Shown here piece after piece: positions 25,067 through 34,085 of a DNA stretch of 61,131 bases. The stretch is from contig CAMYAO010000011.1 in NCBI GenBank assembly GCA_947253885.1, positions 1 to 61,131 on the forward strand. The letters run 5' to 3'. Under the pieces are notes generated by a model that worked only from the letters and a program-made list of their open reading frames with translations, was not told the origin of the DNA and made no database searches. Position numbers and translations under genes: made by a program. The DNA comes from an uncultured Clostridium sp. (lineage in GTDB: Bacteria; Bacillota; Clostridia; Lachnospirales; Lachnospiraceae). Numbering within the stretch: position 1 is the stretch's first letter; each line of letters begins with the position of its first letter.

Positions 25067-26260
25067 TTAGTTGGAAGTTTCGTGTTCTTCTTTATATTTT
25101 GCAACAAACGCTTTGATACGATCATATGGATCTAAAAGATCACTGATAGAAGCGTCGTGATTGAGAGTATCAATCAGGTATGCGATATATTTGCTCATTT
25201 CACAGTTAATGTAGTATGGTTTATTCAGCAGGTCTTCCGGCTGATATGTCAGATCAGTTGTTACAACACGGTAAATAATCCCGTCTTTTACAGCTTTATC
25301 AAATTTTTCCAAACCATTTGTAAATAAACCGAAAGTGACAATTACAAAAATACGACCGGCATTGCGTTTCTTTAATTCTGTTGCAACATCAATCATAGAA
25401 TCTCCTGAGGAGATCATATCATCTACAATGAAAACATCTTTGCCCGCAATATCGGAACCCAGGAACTCGTGAGCAACGATCGGATTGCGACCATCTACAA
25501 TTTTGCTGTAATCACGGCGTTTATAGAACATACCCATATTTACGCCCAAAACGCTGGCAAGATAAACGGCACGGTTGGTACCGCCTTCGTCCGGACTTAC
25601 AATCATTAAGTGATCAGAGTCAATTTTTATATCTGTTTCTGCAGAAAAAATACTTTTTACAAATTGATAAGAAGCCTGTACAGTATCAAAACCGCTTTGA
25701 GGAATTGCATTTTGTACACGAGGATCGTGTGCATCGAATGTAATGATATTATCTACGCCCATGTTTACCAATTCCTGAAGTGCAAGAGCACAGTCTAAGG
25801 ACTCTCTGGCAGTACGGCGATGCTGGCGACCTTCGTATAAAAACGGCATAATCACTGTGATACGACGTGCCTTTCCGGCAGCAGCCGCAATAATTCTTTT
25901 TAAATCCTGATAGTGATCATCCGGAGACATGTGATTTTTCATGCCGCACAATTTGTATGTCAGACTGTAGTTTGTGACATCTACTAAAAGATACAGATCA
26001 CGACCTCGGATAGATTCTCCGATCACACCTTTTGCTTCACCACTTCCGAAACGGGGACAAGCAGCTTTCAGGAGATAGGAGTCACTGACATAACCTTTAA
26101 AATTGATGTCATCTTTGTGAGCCTGTTCTCTGTTTGTTCTCCAATTTACAAGGTATTGATCTACTTCGTCACCAATTTTTTTGCAACTTTCTAAGGCAAT
26201 AATACCTAGTGCACCAGCTGGAACTGTTTCTAAATTTCTTCCATCATCCTTTAACTGCAT
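25067..26260 (-). CDS. prs: ribose-phosphate pyrophosphokinase (PRPP synthetase)
   Basis: A 397-residue enzyme that makes PRPP from ribose 5-phosphate and ATP for nucleotide, His and Trp synthesis. Motifs: MPFLYEGRQHRRTARESLDCALAL (ATP/ribose region), SPDEGGTNRAVYLASVLG, the flexible-loop RRDYS, and the PRPP-binding VDDMISSGDS. It is about 80 residues longer than the common 315-residue form, with an N-terminal extension and insertions such as the MKNHMSPDDHYQDLKR segment. AAAGGAGG precedes the ATG. It is downstream of dnaI on the minus strand after a 91-base gap. Confidence 0.93.
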   Translation of the reverse strand: MQLKDDGRNLETVPAGALGIIALESCKKIGDEVDQYLVNWRTNREQAHKDDINFKGYVSDSYLLKAACPRFGSGEAKGVIGESIRGRDLYLLVDVTNYSLTYKLCGMKNHMSPDDHYQDLKRIIAAAAGKARRITVIMPFLYEGRQHRRTARESLDCALALQELVNMGVDNIITFDAHDPRVQNAIPQSGFDTVQASYQFVKSIFSAETDIKIDSDHLMIVSPDEGGTNRAVYLASVLGVNMGMFYKRRDYSKIVDGRNPIVAHEFLGSDIAGKDVFIVDDMISSGDSMIDVATELKKRNAGRIFVIVTFGLFTNGLEKFDKAVKDGIIYRVVTTDLTYQPEDLLNKPYYINCEMSKYIAYLIDTLNHDASISDLLDPYDRIKAFVAKYKEEHETSN

Positions 26261-26351
26261 ATTTCCTCCTTTAACTAGAAAATGGTTTTATAATATCATT
26301 GAAACAATGCAAAATTATAGCATTGAATTGGGTCTATTTCAACTGAATCGC

Positions 26352-27317
26352 TTAAGACAATTGTTTCTTTATCCGAATATCTTCACCGATCAGCTTTAAA
26401 ATAGTATAGGACTCTATCAGTCTGGATGTGACACGTTCTGAATACAGCTCTTGAATCTGGTCCAAAGAAAGATTGGTAGAGATAACGGTGGATCGTTTGG
26501 TAAGCAAACGTTCATTTATAATATTGAATATTCTGGGAATGGTAAGCTTATTGATCTGTTCGGTTCCCAGATCATCTATAATCAGCAGATCTACATTTAA
26601 GATATCCAGTTTCTGATCAATATCTTCCGCATCAAATGCAGAAAGTTTTAATAGAATATCCATCAATTCATTTGCCGTAAAATAGATTACAGAATGGTTT
26701 TGATCCAGTATTTGTCTGGCAATGCAATGAGTCAAATAGCTCTTTCCGAGACCCGGTTGTCCGTAAAGCAGGATATTTTGAAAGGATTCTTCGAAGGTAT
26801 TGCAAAAATGCTTACAACTGAGATAGGCATGTTCCGCCAGCTTTCGAGGAGTATATTCCCCGTAAATCTCACGATTATCTTCATAATAATCAAGACAAAA
26901 CCGATCAAAATTTTCTTCCTGTAAAACGGAGAAAAGTCGGGATTGCTGATAACAGAGGTCAAGAGACCGCTGGATAAAACAATGGCAACGCTGTGTTCCG
27001 ATATAACCGGTATCTTTACAATCCGGACAGATATAATCAGGGTCTAAATAATTTTTTGGATAACCGCATTCTGTAATATAAGCTTCTCTGAGTTTGCGGT
27101 AGCGGACAGAAGAAGGAGGCGTAACGGCACTATCTTCTAAAAGCCGAGATTTTGCAGCTGCAATATTTTGATGTACATATTCCTGATCCAGTTTTTGAAG
27201 ATCGGGACAAATTTGATACAGTTCCTGTGTACGAGCCAGGATCAAAGCATGACGATCATTCTGCAATCGGTCATACTCCTGCATGATGAGTTGGTACTGT
27301 GTATTCGTAAGTGCCAT
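26352..27317 (-). CDS. dnaI: helicase loader, DnaI/DnaC family AAA+ ATPase
   Basis: A 321-residue AAA+ protein. The N-terminal region carries a CPDCKDTGYIGTQRCHCF zinc-like motif (about 90-115), typical of clostridial DnaI. The ATPase core has Walker A GQPGLGKSYLTH near 186, Walker B LLIIDDLG, and STNLSLDQIQELYSERVTSRL. It loads DnaB on DNA. It lies 11 bases downstream of the dnaD-like gene, so the two form a replication-restart/initiation operon. Confidence 0.9.
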   Translation of the reverse strand: MALTNTQYQLIMQEYDRLQNDRHALILARTQELYQICPDLQKLDQEYVHQNIAAAKSRLLEDSAVTPPSSVRYRKLREAYITECGYPKNYLDPDYICPDCKDTGYIGTQRCHCFIQRSLDLCYQQSRLFSVLQEENFDRFCLDYYEDNREIYGEYTPRKLAEHAYLSCKHFCNTFEESFQNILLYGQPGLGKSYLTHCIARQILDQNHSVIYFTANELMDILLKLSAFDAEDIDQKLDILNVDLLIIDDLGTEQINKLTIPRIFNIINERLLTKRSTVISTNLSLDQIQELYSERVTSRLIESYTILKLIGEDIRIKKQLS

Positions 27318-27328
27318 AATTACTCCCG

Positions 27329-28414
27329 TTAAGAACGGAGAGTACGCTTCAGCAGTTTGTTTTCCAAACTGTCAAAATTTGTATCTCTCTGTTTGAATTT
27401 ACTGAAATCCGTAGATTTCAAATTTGCTCGTTTGGAAGTTTTAGTGCCGGATTTTTTTGAGGCATAAAAAACTTCGTCTAATTTATGAACGTCGGAAAGG
27501 GTTTTTACTTTATTATCTTTCCATTTTTTTAGAATATTGTCCGCATATCGGAACTGCGGTTTTTGCGTTTGTGAGATCGTTCGATCACAGGCTTCTTTTA
27601 TAAGCTCGCTGTCGTAGTGATATTCCTCTGTCCAACGCTGAATGTACTCAAGCTCCGTAGATGCAAAACTGCGATGATTGAGACCGAATGACCTGGCAAC
27701 CGTTCGATATACTCTTGAAGTAACAGTAGTATGCTGCTTTGCCTGTTCTAAAGAGGAAATTCCCTTTGTAAAAAAATCTTCTGCAATCTTATTCATATAA
27801 TGAAGACTTTTATGACCGGAACCGATGCAGGTCTCGATCAGGTATTCAATCAGATCCAGAGGCATCTTCAGACAATCGTACCAATAAAAAATAGTATTGA
27901 TATCTGTCTGTGTCAAAGTTCGAGCCAAATATCGTTCGGCAATATGCATAATTACCTGAATATCATTCTCTTCACAAAAAGAAGCTATTTCCGAAGGAGA
28001 GTATTCTTTTTGTGGTGGAATGGAAACGGTGTCAGTAAATGCTGCCGTGACATTTCCTGTTGTCGGTTTTTTAGAGGAAGACAAAGGAACACAGGTATTT
28101 TTAGAGAGATGTTTTGAAAAAACATCTTCTAAAATACAAATCCCTTTCAGATCTTCGCCATCGTATTCCAAACGAAGTAAATGGACTTTTTCCCAATATT
28201 TCAAGGCACGGACAATATCTTTTTCCGTGTGATCAAAATAGTCTGCCACACCGGAGATACTTAGATCACAATCTGCCTGATGAAGACAACGAAGCAGATA
28301 TAAGAAGATCTTTACATATTCGCCGTCTGCCGGCATCATATATTTATCTATAAACAGGTTCGGTATTAACGTAGCAAAGGACTCCTGCTCGTTATACAAT
28401 TGAATTTTCCCCAT
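27329..28414 (-). CDS. DnaD/DnaB-like replication initiation protein
   Basis: A 361-residue protein with an N-terminal winged-helix-like region (FLYLLRCLHQADCDLSISGVADYFDHTEKDIVRALKYWEK) and a DnaD-type DDBH2 domain, including ILKKWKDNKVKTLSDV near 290-305. In the middle, AIEYLIETCIGSGHKSLHYMNKIAEDFF-like helices (LDLIEYLIETCIGSGHKSLH) also match the DnaD fold. It remodels origin DNA and helps load DnaB via DnaI. The ATG at 28414 is preferred over an upstream GTG because AAGAGAG lies before it. A DnaA-box cluster lies 90-190 bases upstream. Confidence 0.88.
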   Translation of the reverse strand: MGKIQLYNEQESFATLIPNLFIDKYMMPADGEYVKIFLYLLRCLHQADCDLSISGVADYFDHTEKDIVRALKYWEKVHLLRLEYDGEDLKGICILEDVFSKHLSKNTCVPLSSSKKPTTGNVTAAFTDTVSIPPQKEYSPSEIASFCEENDIQVIMHIAERYLARTLTQTDINTIFYWYDCLKMPLDLIEYLIETCIGSGHKSLHYMNKIAEDFFTKGISSLEQAKQHTTVTSRVYRTVARSFGLNHRSFASTELEYIQRWTEEYHYDSELIKEACDRTISQTQKPQFRYADNILKKWKDNKVKTLSDVHKLDEVFYASKKSGTKTSKRANLKSTDFSKFKQRDTNFDSLENKLLKRTLRS

Positions 28415-28507
28415 AACAAACACGCTCTCTTTCTGAATAGTTATTATAGCATAATTAAAAATAGATACAAAGCCTAACCCTCTGTGTTTTCAAGGGATAC
28501 AGGGGAT

Positions 28508-28603
28508 TGTGGATAGTGTGGATAACTCTGAAAAAGCCTTGATTTTGGGCAAAAAATATCCACAGAAGAATGTGAAAAACTGCTTTATTACTTCTGTGGA
28601 TAA
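28508..28603. promoter_or_regulatory. cluster of four DnaA boxes upstream of the dnaD-like gene
   Basis: TGTGGATAA occurs at 28517-28525 and 28595-28603 (perfect boxes), TGTGGATAG at 28508-28516 (one mismatch, adjacent) and ATATCCACA at 28556-28564 (one mismatch, opposite strand). Four boxes in 96 bases are far above chance. They lie between murC and the dnaD-dnaI operon on the minus strand, so DnaA may control that operon. Confidence 0.8.
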
Positions 28604-28613
28604 AGTGAATAAG

Positions 28614-29993
28614 TTACATTCCGAGTAAAGATTCCCCGACTTTATAGATATCGCCGGCACCCATAGTTATCAACAAATCTTTGTTTGTACATTTTTTTAA
28701 TAAATAATTTTCAATTTCTTCAAAAGATGGGAAGTAATGGCATTCTGTTCCCAGATTTTCAATCTCAGTAGCCAGATCTTTGGAGTGAATCCCCAGTGTA
28801 TCGGTTTCTCTTGCGGCATATACATCTGCTAAAATGACAAGATCCGCATGAGACAGTGCTTTGGCAAATTCATTCCAAAAAGCCTTTGTTCTGGTATAAG
28901 TATGCGGTTGGAAGACACATACAATTCTGCGGTTTTCATAATTTCTGGCAGCCTGTAAAGTGGCCTGTATCTCAGTAGGATGATGAGCGTAGTCATCAAT
29001 AATAAGAATATCACCTAATTCTCCCTTTTTCTCAAATCGGCGACCGGTTCCTCCAAAAGCGGACAGACCGGATACAATCTGCTCAACAGGGAGTCCCAAT
29101 TCATAAGAAAGCGCAAAGGCAGAGACTGCATTTGCGACATTGTGCATGCCCGGAACCTGCAGAGAAACGGATGCCAAAGTCTGTCCCTGTTTTTTTACGG
29201 TAAAGGCGGCACAACCGTGTTCGGAGAAGGATACTGCATCTGCGATAAAGTCCGCGTCGTCTTCAATCCCGAAAGTATAGACCCGATTCGGAAGATCTTT
29301 TAGGATGATATCCTTTTTTTCGATTGTATTGTTAATAAATAAAATCCCGTCTTTTGCAGTATTGGAAGCAAATTTATGAAAAGATGCCCGGATATCATCA
29401 ATATTATGAAAGAAATCCAGATGGTCTTCTTCAACATTTAAAATGATACTGTATTTCGGGAAAAAGCTGTGATAGCTGTTGGTATATTCACAGGCTTCGG
29501 TAAGGAAGAGGTCAGAGTTACCGACACGAATGTTACCGCCGATCTCTTTTAACATTCCGCCGACGGATATTGTCGGATCCTGATGTGAAGTTAACAGGAT
29601 GGAAGCCAGCATGGAGGTAGTAGTTGTTTTGCCGTGTGTTCCGCTTACAGCAATGGACTGTGCATAGTTATTCATGATTTGACCGAGCAGTTCCGCTCTG
29701 GTCAGTAAAGGAAGTCCTTTTTCCACGGCACAGATTAATTCCGGATTATCCTTTGAAATAGCAGCTGTATATACAACAACATCAATACCGTCTATAATAT
29801 TGGAAGCTTTTTGCTGAATAAAAATCTGTGCACCTTCATTTTGCAAACGGTCGGTCAATTCAGAGTTTTTTGCATCTGAACCGGATACCGTAAAATTTTC
29901 TTTTAATAGAATCTCAGCGAGTCCGCTCATACTGATTCCACCGATTCCGATAAAATGAACATGAACTGGGCTATCAAATTGAATTTTATACAT
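28614..29993 (-). CDS. murC: UDP-N-acetylmuramate--L-alanine ligase
   Basis: A 459-residue Mur ligase, which adds L-Ala to UDP-MurNAc in cytoplasmic peptidoglycan synthesis. Motifs: HFIGIGGISMSGLAEIL (UDP-MurNAc binding), ATP loop SGTHGKTTTTSML near 118, NVEEDHLDFF, DDYAHHPTEIQATL and FQPHTYTRT. The ATG is preceded by GGTGG (weak). The stop lies just beyond the DnaA-box cluster. It is not in a dcw cluster here. Confidence 0.97.
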   Translation of the reverse strand: MYKIQFDSPVHVHFIGIGGISMSGLAEILLKENFTVSGSDAKNSELTDRLQNEGAQIFIQQKASNIIDGIDVVVYTAAISKDNPELICAVEKGLPLLTRAELLGQIMNNYAQSIAVSGTHGKTTTTSMLASILLTSHQDPTISVGGMLKEIGGNIRVGNSDLFLTEACEYTNSYHSFFPKYSIILNVEEDHLDFFHNIDDIRASFHKFASNTAKDGILFINNTIEKKDIILKDLPNRVYTFGIEDDADFIADAVSFSEHGCAAFTVKKQGQTLASVSLQVPGMHNVANAVSAFALSYELGLPVEQIVSGLSAFGGTGRRFEKKGELGDILIIDDYAHHPTEIQATLQAARNYENRRIVCVFQPHTYTRTKAFWNEFAKALSHADLVILADVYAARETDTLGIHSKDLATEIENLGTECHYFPSFEEIENYLLKKCTNKDLLITMGAGDIYKVGESLLGM

Positions 29994-30063
29994 ATGATTA
30001 CCACCCTTTTTTTAGAAATATGTTGTTTCTTACTAAAAGAATAGTATATCAAATGGAAAGGAA

Positions 30064-30093
30064 TTGTAAATAGGTTAAAAATCATGTTATACT
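30064..30093 (+). promoter_or_regulatory. probable promoter of spoVG
   Basis: TTGTAA, 18 bases and TATACT. The following 250-base leader contains AAAGGAG (30109) followed by the 8-codon frame TTG CGA TTA AAA..., a possible leader peptide, and otherwise nothing recognised. A sigma-H match was not evident. Confidence 0.45.
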
Positions 30094-30346
30094 AAAACAA
30101 ATATTTGAAAGGAGATGCATTGCGATTAAAAAAACAAATTAAGTAGTAAATATAAATAATAACTTAGGAATCAGAGAAGAGAGATCGGATGTCATGTTGC
30201 ATGTCATCTATACTGAGGTTAACAAGAGATTTAATTACTCGCAGTTCAACTTAATTTTATTTCATCAAGAGCCCCAAATCCTGTTTCGGTATAGTCAATG
30301 CATAGAATGTGGCATTTTTATACAAGAGATTCGGGGGCAGAAGAAG

Positions 30347-30619
30347 ATGGAGATCACAGATATTAGAATACGAAAGATTGATAACGGAAATAAAATGAAG
30401 GCGGTTGTGAGTATTACAATTGATAATGCATTTGCAGTACATGATATTAAAATAATCGAAAGTGAAAAGGGATTATTTATCGCAATGCCGAGTCGGCGAA
30501 ATGCGGAAGGAGAATACAGGGATGTGGCACATCCTATTAATTCCGAGGTACGTCAGCAGTTGCAAACCTTAATCATGGACGAATATACATCATTATTAAA
30601 TAAAACAGATGAAATGTAA
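30347..30619 (+). CDS. spoVG: SpoVG family RNA/DNA-binding regulator
   Basis: A 90-residue SpoVG: MEITDIRIRKIDNGNKMKAV, IDNAFAVHDIKIIESEKGLFIAMPSR, DVAHPINSEVRQQLQ. These are the family signatures. It is a small nucleic-acid-binding regulator that is found also in non-sporulating Firmicutes, where it affects cell division and metabolism. The ATG at 30347 gives the normal length; the long frame upstream is untranslated leader. Its terminator follows directly. Confidence 0.95.
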   Translation: MEITDIRIRKIDNGNKMKAVVSITIDNAFAVHDIKIIESEKGLFIAMPSRRNAEGEYRDVAHPINSEVRQQLQTLIMDEYTSLLNKTDEM

Positions 30620-30622
30620 AAA

Positions 30623-30664
30623 GACGGCACTAAACAAAATGTTTAGTGTCGCTTTTTCTGTTTT
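30623..30664 (+). terminator. terminator of spoVG
   Basis: GCACTAAACA pairs with TGTTTAGTGT around a 3-base loop, followed by CGCTTTTTCTGTTTTTT. Confidence 0.9.
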
Positions 30665-30677
30665 TTCGAAAATCTTC

Positions 30678-30705
30678 TTGAAAAAGAAAAAATGCATGCT
30701 ATAAT
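30678..30705 (+). promoter_or_regulatory. promoter of the T-box trp transporter operon
   Basis: TTGAAA, 16 bases and a perfect TATAAT. Transcription should start about 30712, at the base of T-box stem I. Confidence 0.75.
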
Positions 30706-30715
30706 AGCTTTAAAC

Positions 30716-30990
30716 CGTTGAAGAAGAGGAGTAGCTAAAATCCTTTTTATAAAGAGAGAGCTGTAGATGGTGGGATTACAGTTAAAAAGCTTTAGTGAAT
30801 GGACTTCTGAGGGCAATCTGAACGAGTTTTCTTTAGTAGGCATTGACGGGTTCCCATCCGTTATCAATCGGGTACGTATAACAAGTACGGAGCATGAGTG
30901 GGTGTATCGGGAGATACATCAATTTGGGTGGTATCGCAGAAGTAGTCGCTTTTGTCCCATGGTATGGGGACAGAGGCGTTTTTTTATTCC
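30716..30990 (+). ncRNA. T-box riboswitch, specifier UGG (Trp)
   Basis: Stem I opens with GAAGAAG, AGTA (loop E) and AGAGAG; it closes with GAATGGACTTCT. The loop-E partner GAA is followed directly by TGG, giving the specifier codon for tryptophan. The T-box motif TTTGGGTGGTATCGC is at 30923-30937. A terminator follows: TCGCTTTTGTCCC...GGGGACAGAGGCG and seven T (30944-30987). Uncharged tRNA-Trp should stabilise the antiterminator and switch on the importer genes. The specifier assignment is by manual fold. Confidence 0.9.
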
Positions 30991-31140
30991 ATAGAAAATT
31001 GAGAAGTGTTTTCTTATTCGGAGTAAAAAATTCCGGATATACGCTTGCGTGTAAGGAATTTTTTAATATATGCTATGATGCTGTTTACTCAAAGGACTCT
31101 AAAGTGTGCTCTGGCATTTCAGAAAAGGAGATATTTAAAG

Positions 31141-32190
31141 ATGAAAAGAAATGTAGTAAGAACACTGGGAATTATGATGACAGCAGTAATGGCATTTACA
31201 GTAGCGGGCTGTGGAGGCGCAAAGTCTTCTTCTGCAAAAGGAAAGACTTACAAGGTAGGGATTGTCAATTATATGGATCATGCCTCCCTGAATCAAATTG
31301 AAACAAGTGTAAAAAAAGAGTTGAATGCTCAAGGAAAAAAATTGGGTGTTACCTTTGATTATAAAAATTATAGTTTCAACGGACAGGGGGACGGTTCCAC
31401 TTTAAATCAGATTGCAAGTCAGTTGGTATCAAAAGATGTGGATGTAATCATTCCGATCGCAACTCCGGCAGCACAGGTAGTACAAAGTGCAACGGAGGAT
31501 AAGAATATTCCGATGGTATATGCAGCTGTATCCAATCCGGTTACAGACGGATTGGCAGACTCTATGAAAAAGCCGGGTGGAAATAAGACCGGAACATCGG
31601 ATGCGTTAAATACAAACAGGATTCTGAAGCTGATGCAGACTCAAAATAAAAATTTGAAAAAAGTAGGATTATTGTATTCAAAAGGAGAAGCCTCTTCTAA
31701 AAAGCCGATTCAGGAAGCAAAGGACTATTTGAAAAAAGCCGGAATCGATTATGTGGAGAAAACAGGAACTAATACAGATGAAATTCAATCAGCAGCAGAT
31801 GCTTTGGTACACAGTAAAGTGGATGCAGTATTTACACCTACAGATAACACAGTTCAATCAGCAGAGTTAAGTATCTATGAAAAGTTTGTGACTGCGAAGA
31901 TTCCGCACTATGCGGGAGCCGATTCTTTTGCCTTAAACGGTGCATTTGTGGGATATGGAGTTGATTATGAAGAACTCGGAAAGAAAACAGCAGACATGGT
32001 GGCAGATATTCTGGTAAACGGAAAAAAAGCGGGAGAGACAGCAGTCGGAACATTTGATAACGGTAAAGTAGTGATTAATAAAGAAGTAATGGAGAAGCTG
32101 GGATTAAAGGAAGCAACTTTAAGGAAGGCGTTTAAGGCATATTCCAGTAAGGTGGAAACCACTTCTACCGCAAAAGAATTTAAAAAGTAA
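31141..32190 (+). CDS. trpX: TrpX-like substrate-binding lipoprotein of an ABC importer
   Basis: A 349-residue protein of the ABC_sub_bind family. The lipoprotein signal peptide ends in the lipobox VAGC with Cys24. Periplasmic-type features are VGIVNYMDHASLNQIETSVKKEL, LNQIASQLVSKDVDVIIPIATPAAQ and PIPMVYAAVSNPVTDG-like (NIPMVYAAVSNPVTDG). The ATG at 31141 follows AAAAGGAG; the longer frame begins within the T-box and is excluded. The T-box specifier for Trp supports a tryptophan or Trp-precursor substrate, as in the known TrpXYZ system. It heads the operon trpX-trpY-trpZ. Confidence 0.88.
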   Translation: MKRNVVRTLGIMMTAVMAFTVAGCGGAKSSSAKGKTYKVGIVNYMDHASLNQIETSVKKELNAQGKKLGVTFDYKNYSFNGQGDGSTLNQIASQLVSKDVDVIIPIATPAAQVVQSATEDKNIPMVYAAVSNPVTDGLADSMKKPGGNKTGTSDALNTNRILKLMQTQNKNLKKVGLLYSKGEASSKKPIQEAKDYLKKAGIDYVEKTGTNTDEIQSAADALVHSKVDAVFTPTDNTVQSAELSIYEKFVTAKIPHYAGADSFALNGAFVGYGVDYEELGKKTADMVADILVNGKKAGETAVGTFDNGKVVINKEVMEKLGLKEATLRKAFKAYSSKVETTSTAKEFKK

Positions 32191-32201
32191 GGAGAAGCAC
32201 A

Positions 32202-33149
32202 GTGTCGGGATTTCTTTCGGTGAACATTATACAAACAGCATTAGAGATAGGGTTGATATATGCATTAGTCGCATTGTCCCTTTTTATCAGTTTCAGTATT
32301 TTGGATATCTGTGATCTGTCAACTGACGGCTGTTATACTTTGGGATGTGCTGTAGGAGCAATGGTAACGATTGCCGGTCATCCGGTTCTGGCTTTGGTGG
32401 CAGCTGTATTTGCAGGAGTCTGCTCAGGATTTGTAACCGCATTTCTTCAGACAAGATTGAAAGTGCCGAGTATTTTAGCGGGAATCATTGTAAATACGGG
32501 ACTTTATACAATCAATCTGGCGGTGATGGGCTTTTCCTCTAACTTGTCTTTATTTGGAAAGAAAACCGGCTATATGCTTTTTCGGACACTTTCAGACAGC
32601 GAGATTTGGAGAACCTGGCATAAATTGATTTTTATGATTTTGTTAATTACGGCAGTCATTGTTTTTATCCGATGGTTTATGGGAACACATATGGGACTTG
32701 CCATTCGGGCGACTGGAGATTGTCCTTCTATGATCAAGGCATCTTCTGTAAATCCGGTGGTGACAATTACGGTCGGATTGTGTATTGCCAACGGTCTTAC
32801 CGGTCTGGCAGGCGGTCTGATCGGTCAATATAATAAGTCGGCTGATATTAATCTGGGAACTGGAATGGTAACGATTGCACTGGCTTCCCTGATTATAGGA
32901 GAAACCATTTCCAGAAAGAAAAATATGCTGCCGAGGATTGTATGTGTGGTAATCGGCTCTGTGTTATATCGTTTTATTATATCGATTGCATTGAGTTTAA
33001 ATGTGCCGACCGAAGCCTTTAAGCTGGTATCTGCGATTATTGTAGCAGTTGCGATAGCAGCTCCTCAGATTAAGGGATTTTTGTCTTATCAGAAAAAGAA
33101 ACGGGATGCGATACAATTTCGGAAAAATCAGATAAAGGGAGAAAATTAA
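32202..33149 (+). CDS. trpY: TrpY-like ABC importer permease
   Basis: A 315-residue permease of the LivH/BPD type with about 8-9 hydrophobic segments: ALEIGLIYALVALSLFISF at the start, then GCAVGAMVTIAGHPVLALVAAVFAGV and many others. It starts at GTG (32202) after AAGGAG. Its C-terminal basic tail ends two bases before the ATPase gene. It should translocate the substrate delivered by the lipoprotein encoded 12 bases upstream. Confidence 0.88.
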   Translation: MSGFLSVNIIQTALEIGLIYALVALSLFISFSILDICDLSTDGCYTLGCAVGAMVTIAGHPVLALVAAVFAGVCSGFVTAFLQTRLKVPSILAGIIVNTGLYTINLAVMGFSSNLSLFGKKTGYMLFRTLSDSEIWRTWHKLIFMILLITAVIVFIRWFMGTHMGLAIRATGDCPSMIKASSVNPVVTITVGLCIANGLTGLAGGLIGQYNKSADINLGTGMVTIALASLIIGETISRKKNMLPRIVCVVIGSVLYRFIISIALSLNVPTEAFKLVSAIIVAVAIAAPQIKGFLSYQKKKRDAIQFRKNQIKGEN

Positions 33150-33150
33150 G

Positions 33151-33954
33151 ATGTTACAGGTGGTTCATATTTCAAAAACCTTTTATCCGGGGACTTTGAA
33201 TGAAAAAAAAGCATTAAGAGATGTTTCTTTGGATTTAAAGGATGGAGATTTTGCAACGATTATTGGCTCTAACGGAGCGGGAAAATCCACTTTATTTAAT
33301 GCAATCAGCGGAACTTTCATGACAGATGAAGGATTTATTACATTAGACGGAAAGGATATTACCTTTTTAGCGGAGCATAAGAGAAGCAGAGAAATCGGGC
33401 GTCTGTTTCAAGATCCTTTATTGGGAACAGCACCTCATATGAGTATAGAAGAAAATCTGTCAGTTGCATATCTTCGTGCTTCAAAACAGTCATTTGGAAG
33501 CTTTCGAAGGGTTTCTAAAAAGGAGAAACAGATGTTTCGGGAGCATTTATCTCTGTTGGGAATGGGCTTGGAAGATCGGATGAAAAATCCGGTGGGATTG
33601 CTTTCCGGAGGACAAAGACAGGCATTGACACTGCTGATGGCAACCCTTGTGACGCCAAAGCTTTTACTGCTTGATGAGCATACGGCAGCTCTGGATCCGG
33701 CAACGGCGGAAAAGGTTTTGGAGTTGACCAGGAGTATTGTAAAGGAAAAGGGAATCAGCTGTCTGATGGTTACCCATAATATGCATCAGGCACTGGATCT
33801 TGGCAACCGGACGCTGATGATGCACAACGGACAGATCGTATTGGATGTAGAGGGAGAAGTAAGAAGTCGAATGAACGTAGAGGACCTCTTAAAGCAGTTC
33901 GCACAAAATGCAAAAAGCGATTTGGATAACGATCGAATTTTATTATCAAAATAA
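33151..33954 (+). CDS. trpZ: TrpZ-like ABC importer ATPase
   Basis: A 267-residue ABC ATPase: Walker A GSNGAGKSTLFNAISG (about 43-50), Q-loop in LFQDPLLGTAP, signature LLSGGQRQALTLLMA, Walker B LLLLDEHTAALDP, switch His in VTHNMHQAL. The family is the LivG/LptB-like group used by ABC_sub_bind importers. It starts one base after the permease, within the T-box operon. Confidence 0.9.
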   Translation: MLQVVHISKTFYPGTLNEKKALRDVSLDLKDGDFATIIGSNGAGKSTLFNAISGTFMTDEGFITLDGKDITFLAEHKRSREIGRLFQDPLLGTAPHMSIEENLSVAYLRASKQSFGSFRRVSKKEKQMFREHLSLLGMGLEDRMKNPVGLLSGGQRQALTLLMATLVTPKLLLLDEHTAALDPATAEKVLELTRSIVKEKGISCLMVTHNMHQALDLGNRTLMMHNGQIVLDVEGEVRSRMNVEDLLKQFAQNAKSDLDNDRILLSK

Positions 33955-33955
33955 G

Positions 33956-34041
33956 AAAAATCCAGTCAGGTACTGTAGTAATTCTCAAAGATCGGATGTA
34001 AAATCTGATCTTTGTAAGATGGTACATTTGACTGGATTTTT
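33956..34041 (+). terminator. branched terminator of the trp importer operon
   Basis: AAAAATCCAGTCA pairs with TGACTGGATTTTT across about 60 bases. The interior has its own hairpin, CAAAGATCGGAT with ATCTGATCTTTG. T follows. Confidence 0.8.
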
Positions 34042-34085
34042 GTTATAATAAAAAATAGTATGTCAGAAACCAAAGGAGAAAAAAG

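Noticed and set aside
28424..28613. Chromosomal origin oriC at the DnaA boxes
   Set aside because: dnaA and dnaN are absent, there is no clear AT-rich unwinding element, and the flanking genes are murC and dnaD-like. Only a DnaA-box cluster is supported.
30767..31140. Short plus-strand ORFs in front of the trp importer genes
   Set aside because: They lie inside the T-box riboswitch and terminator and have no ribosome sites.
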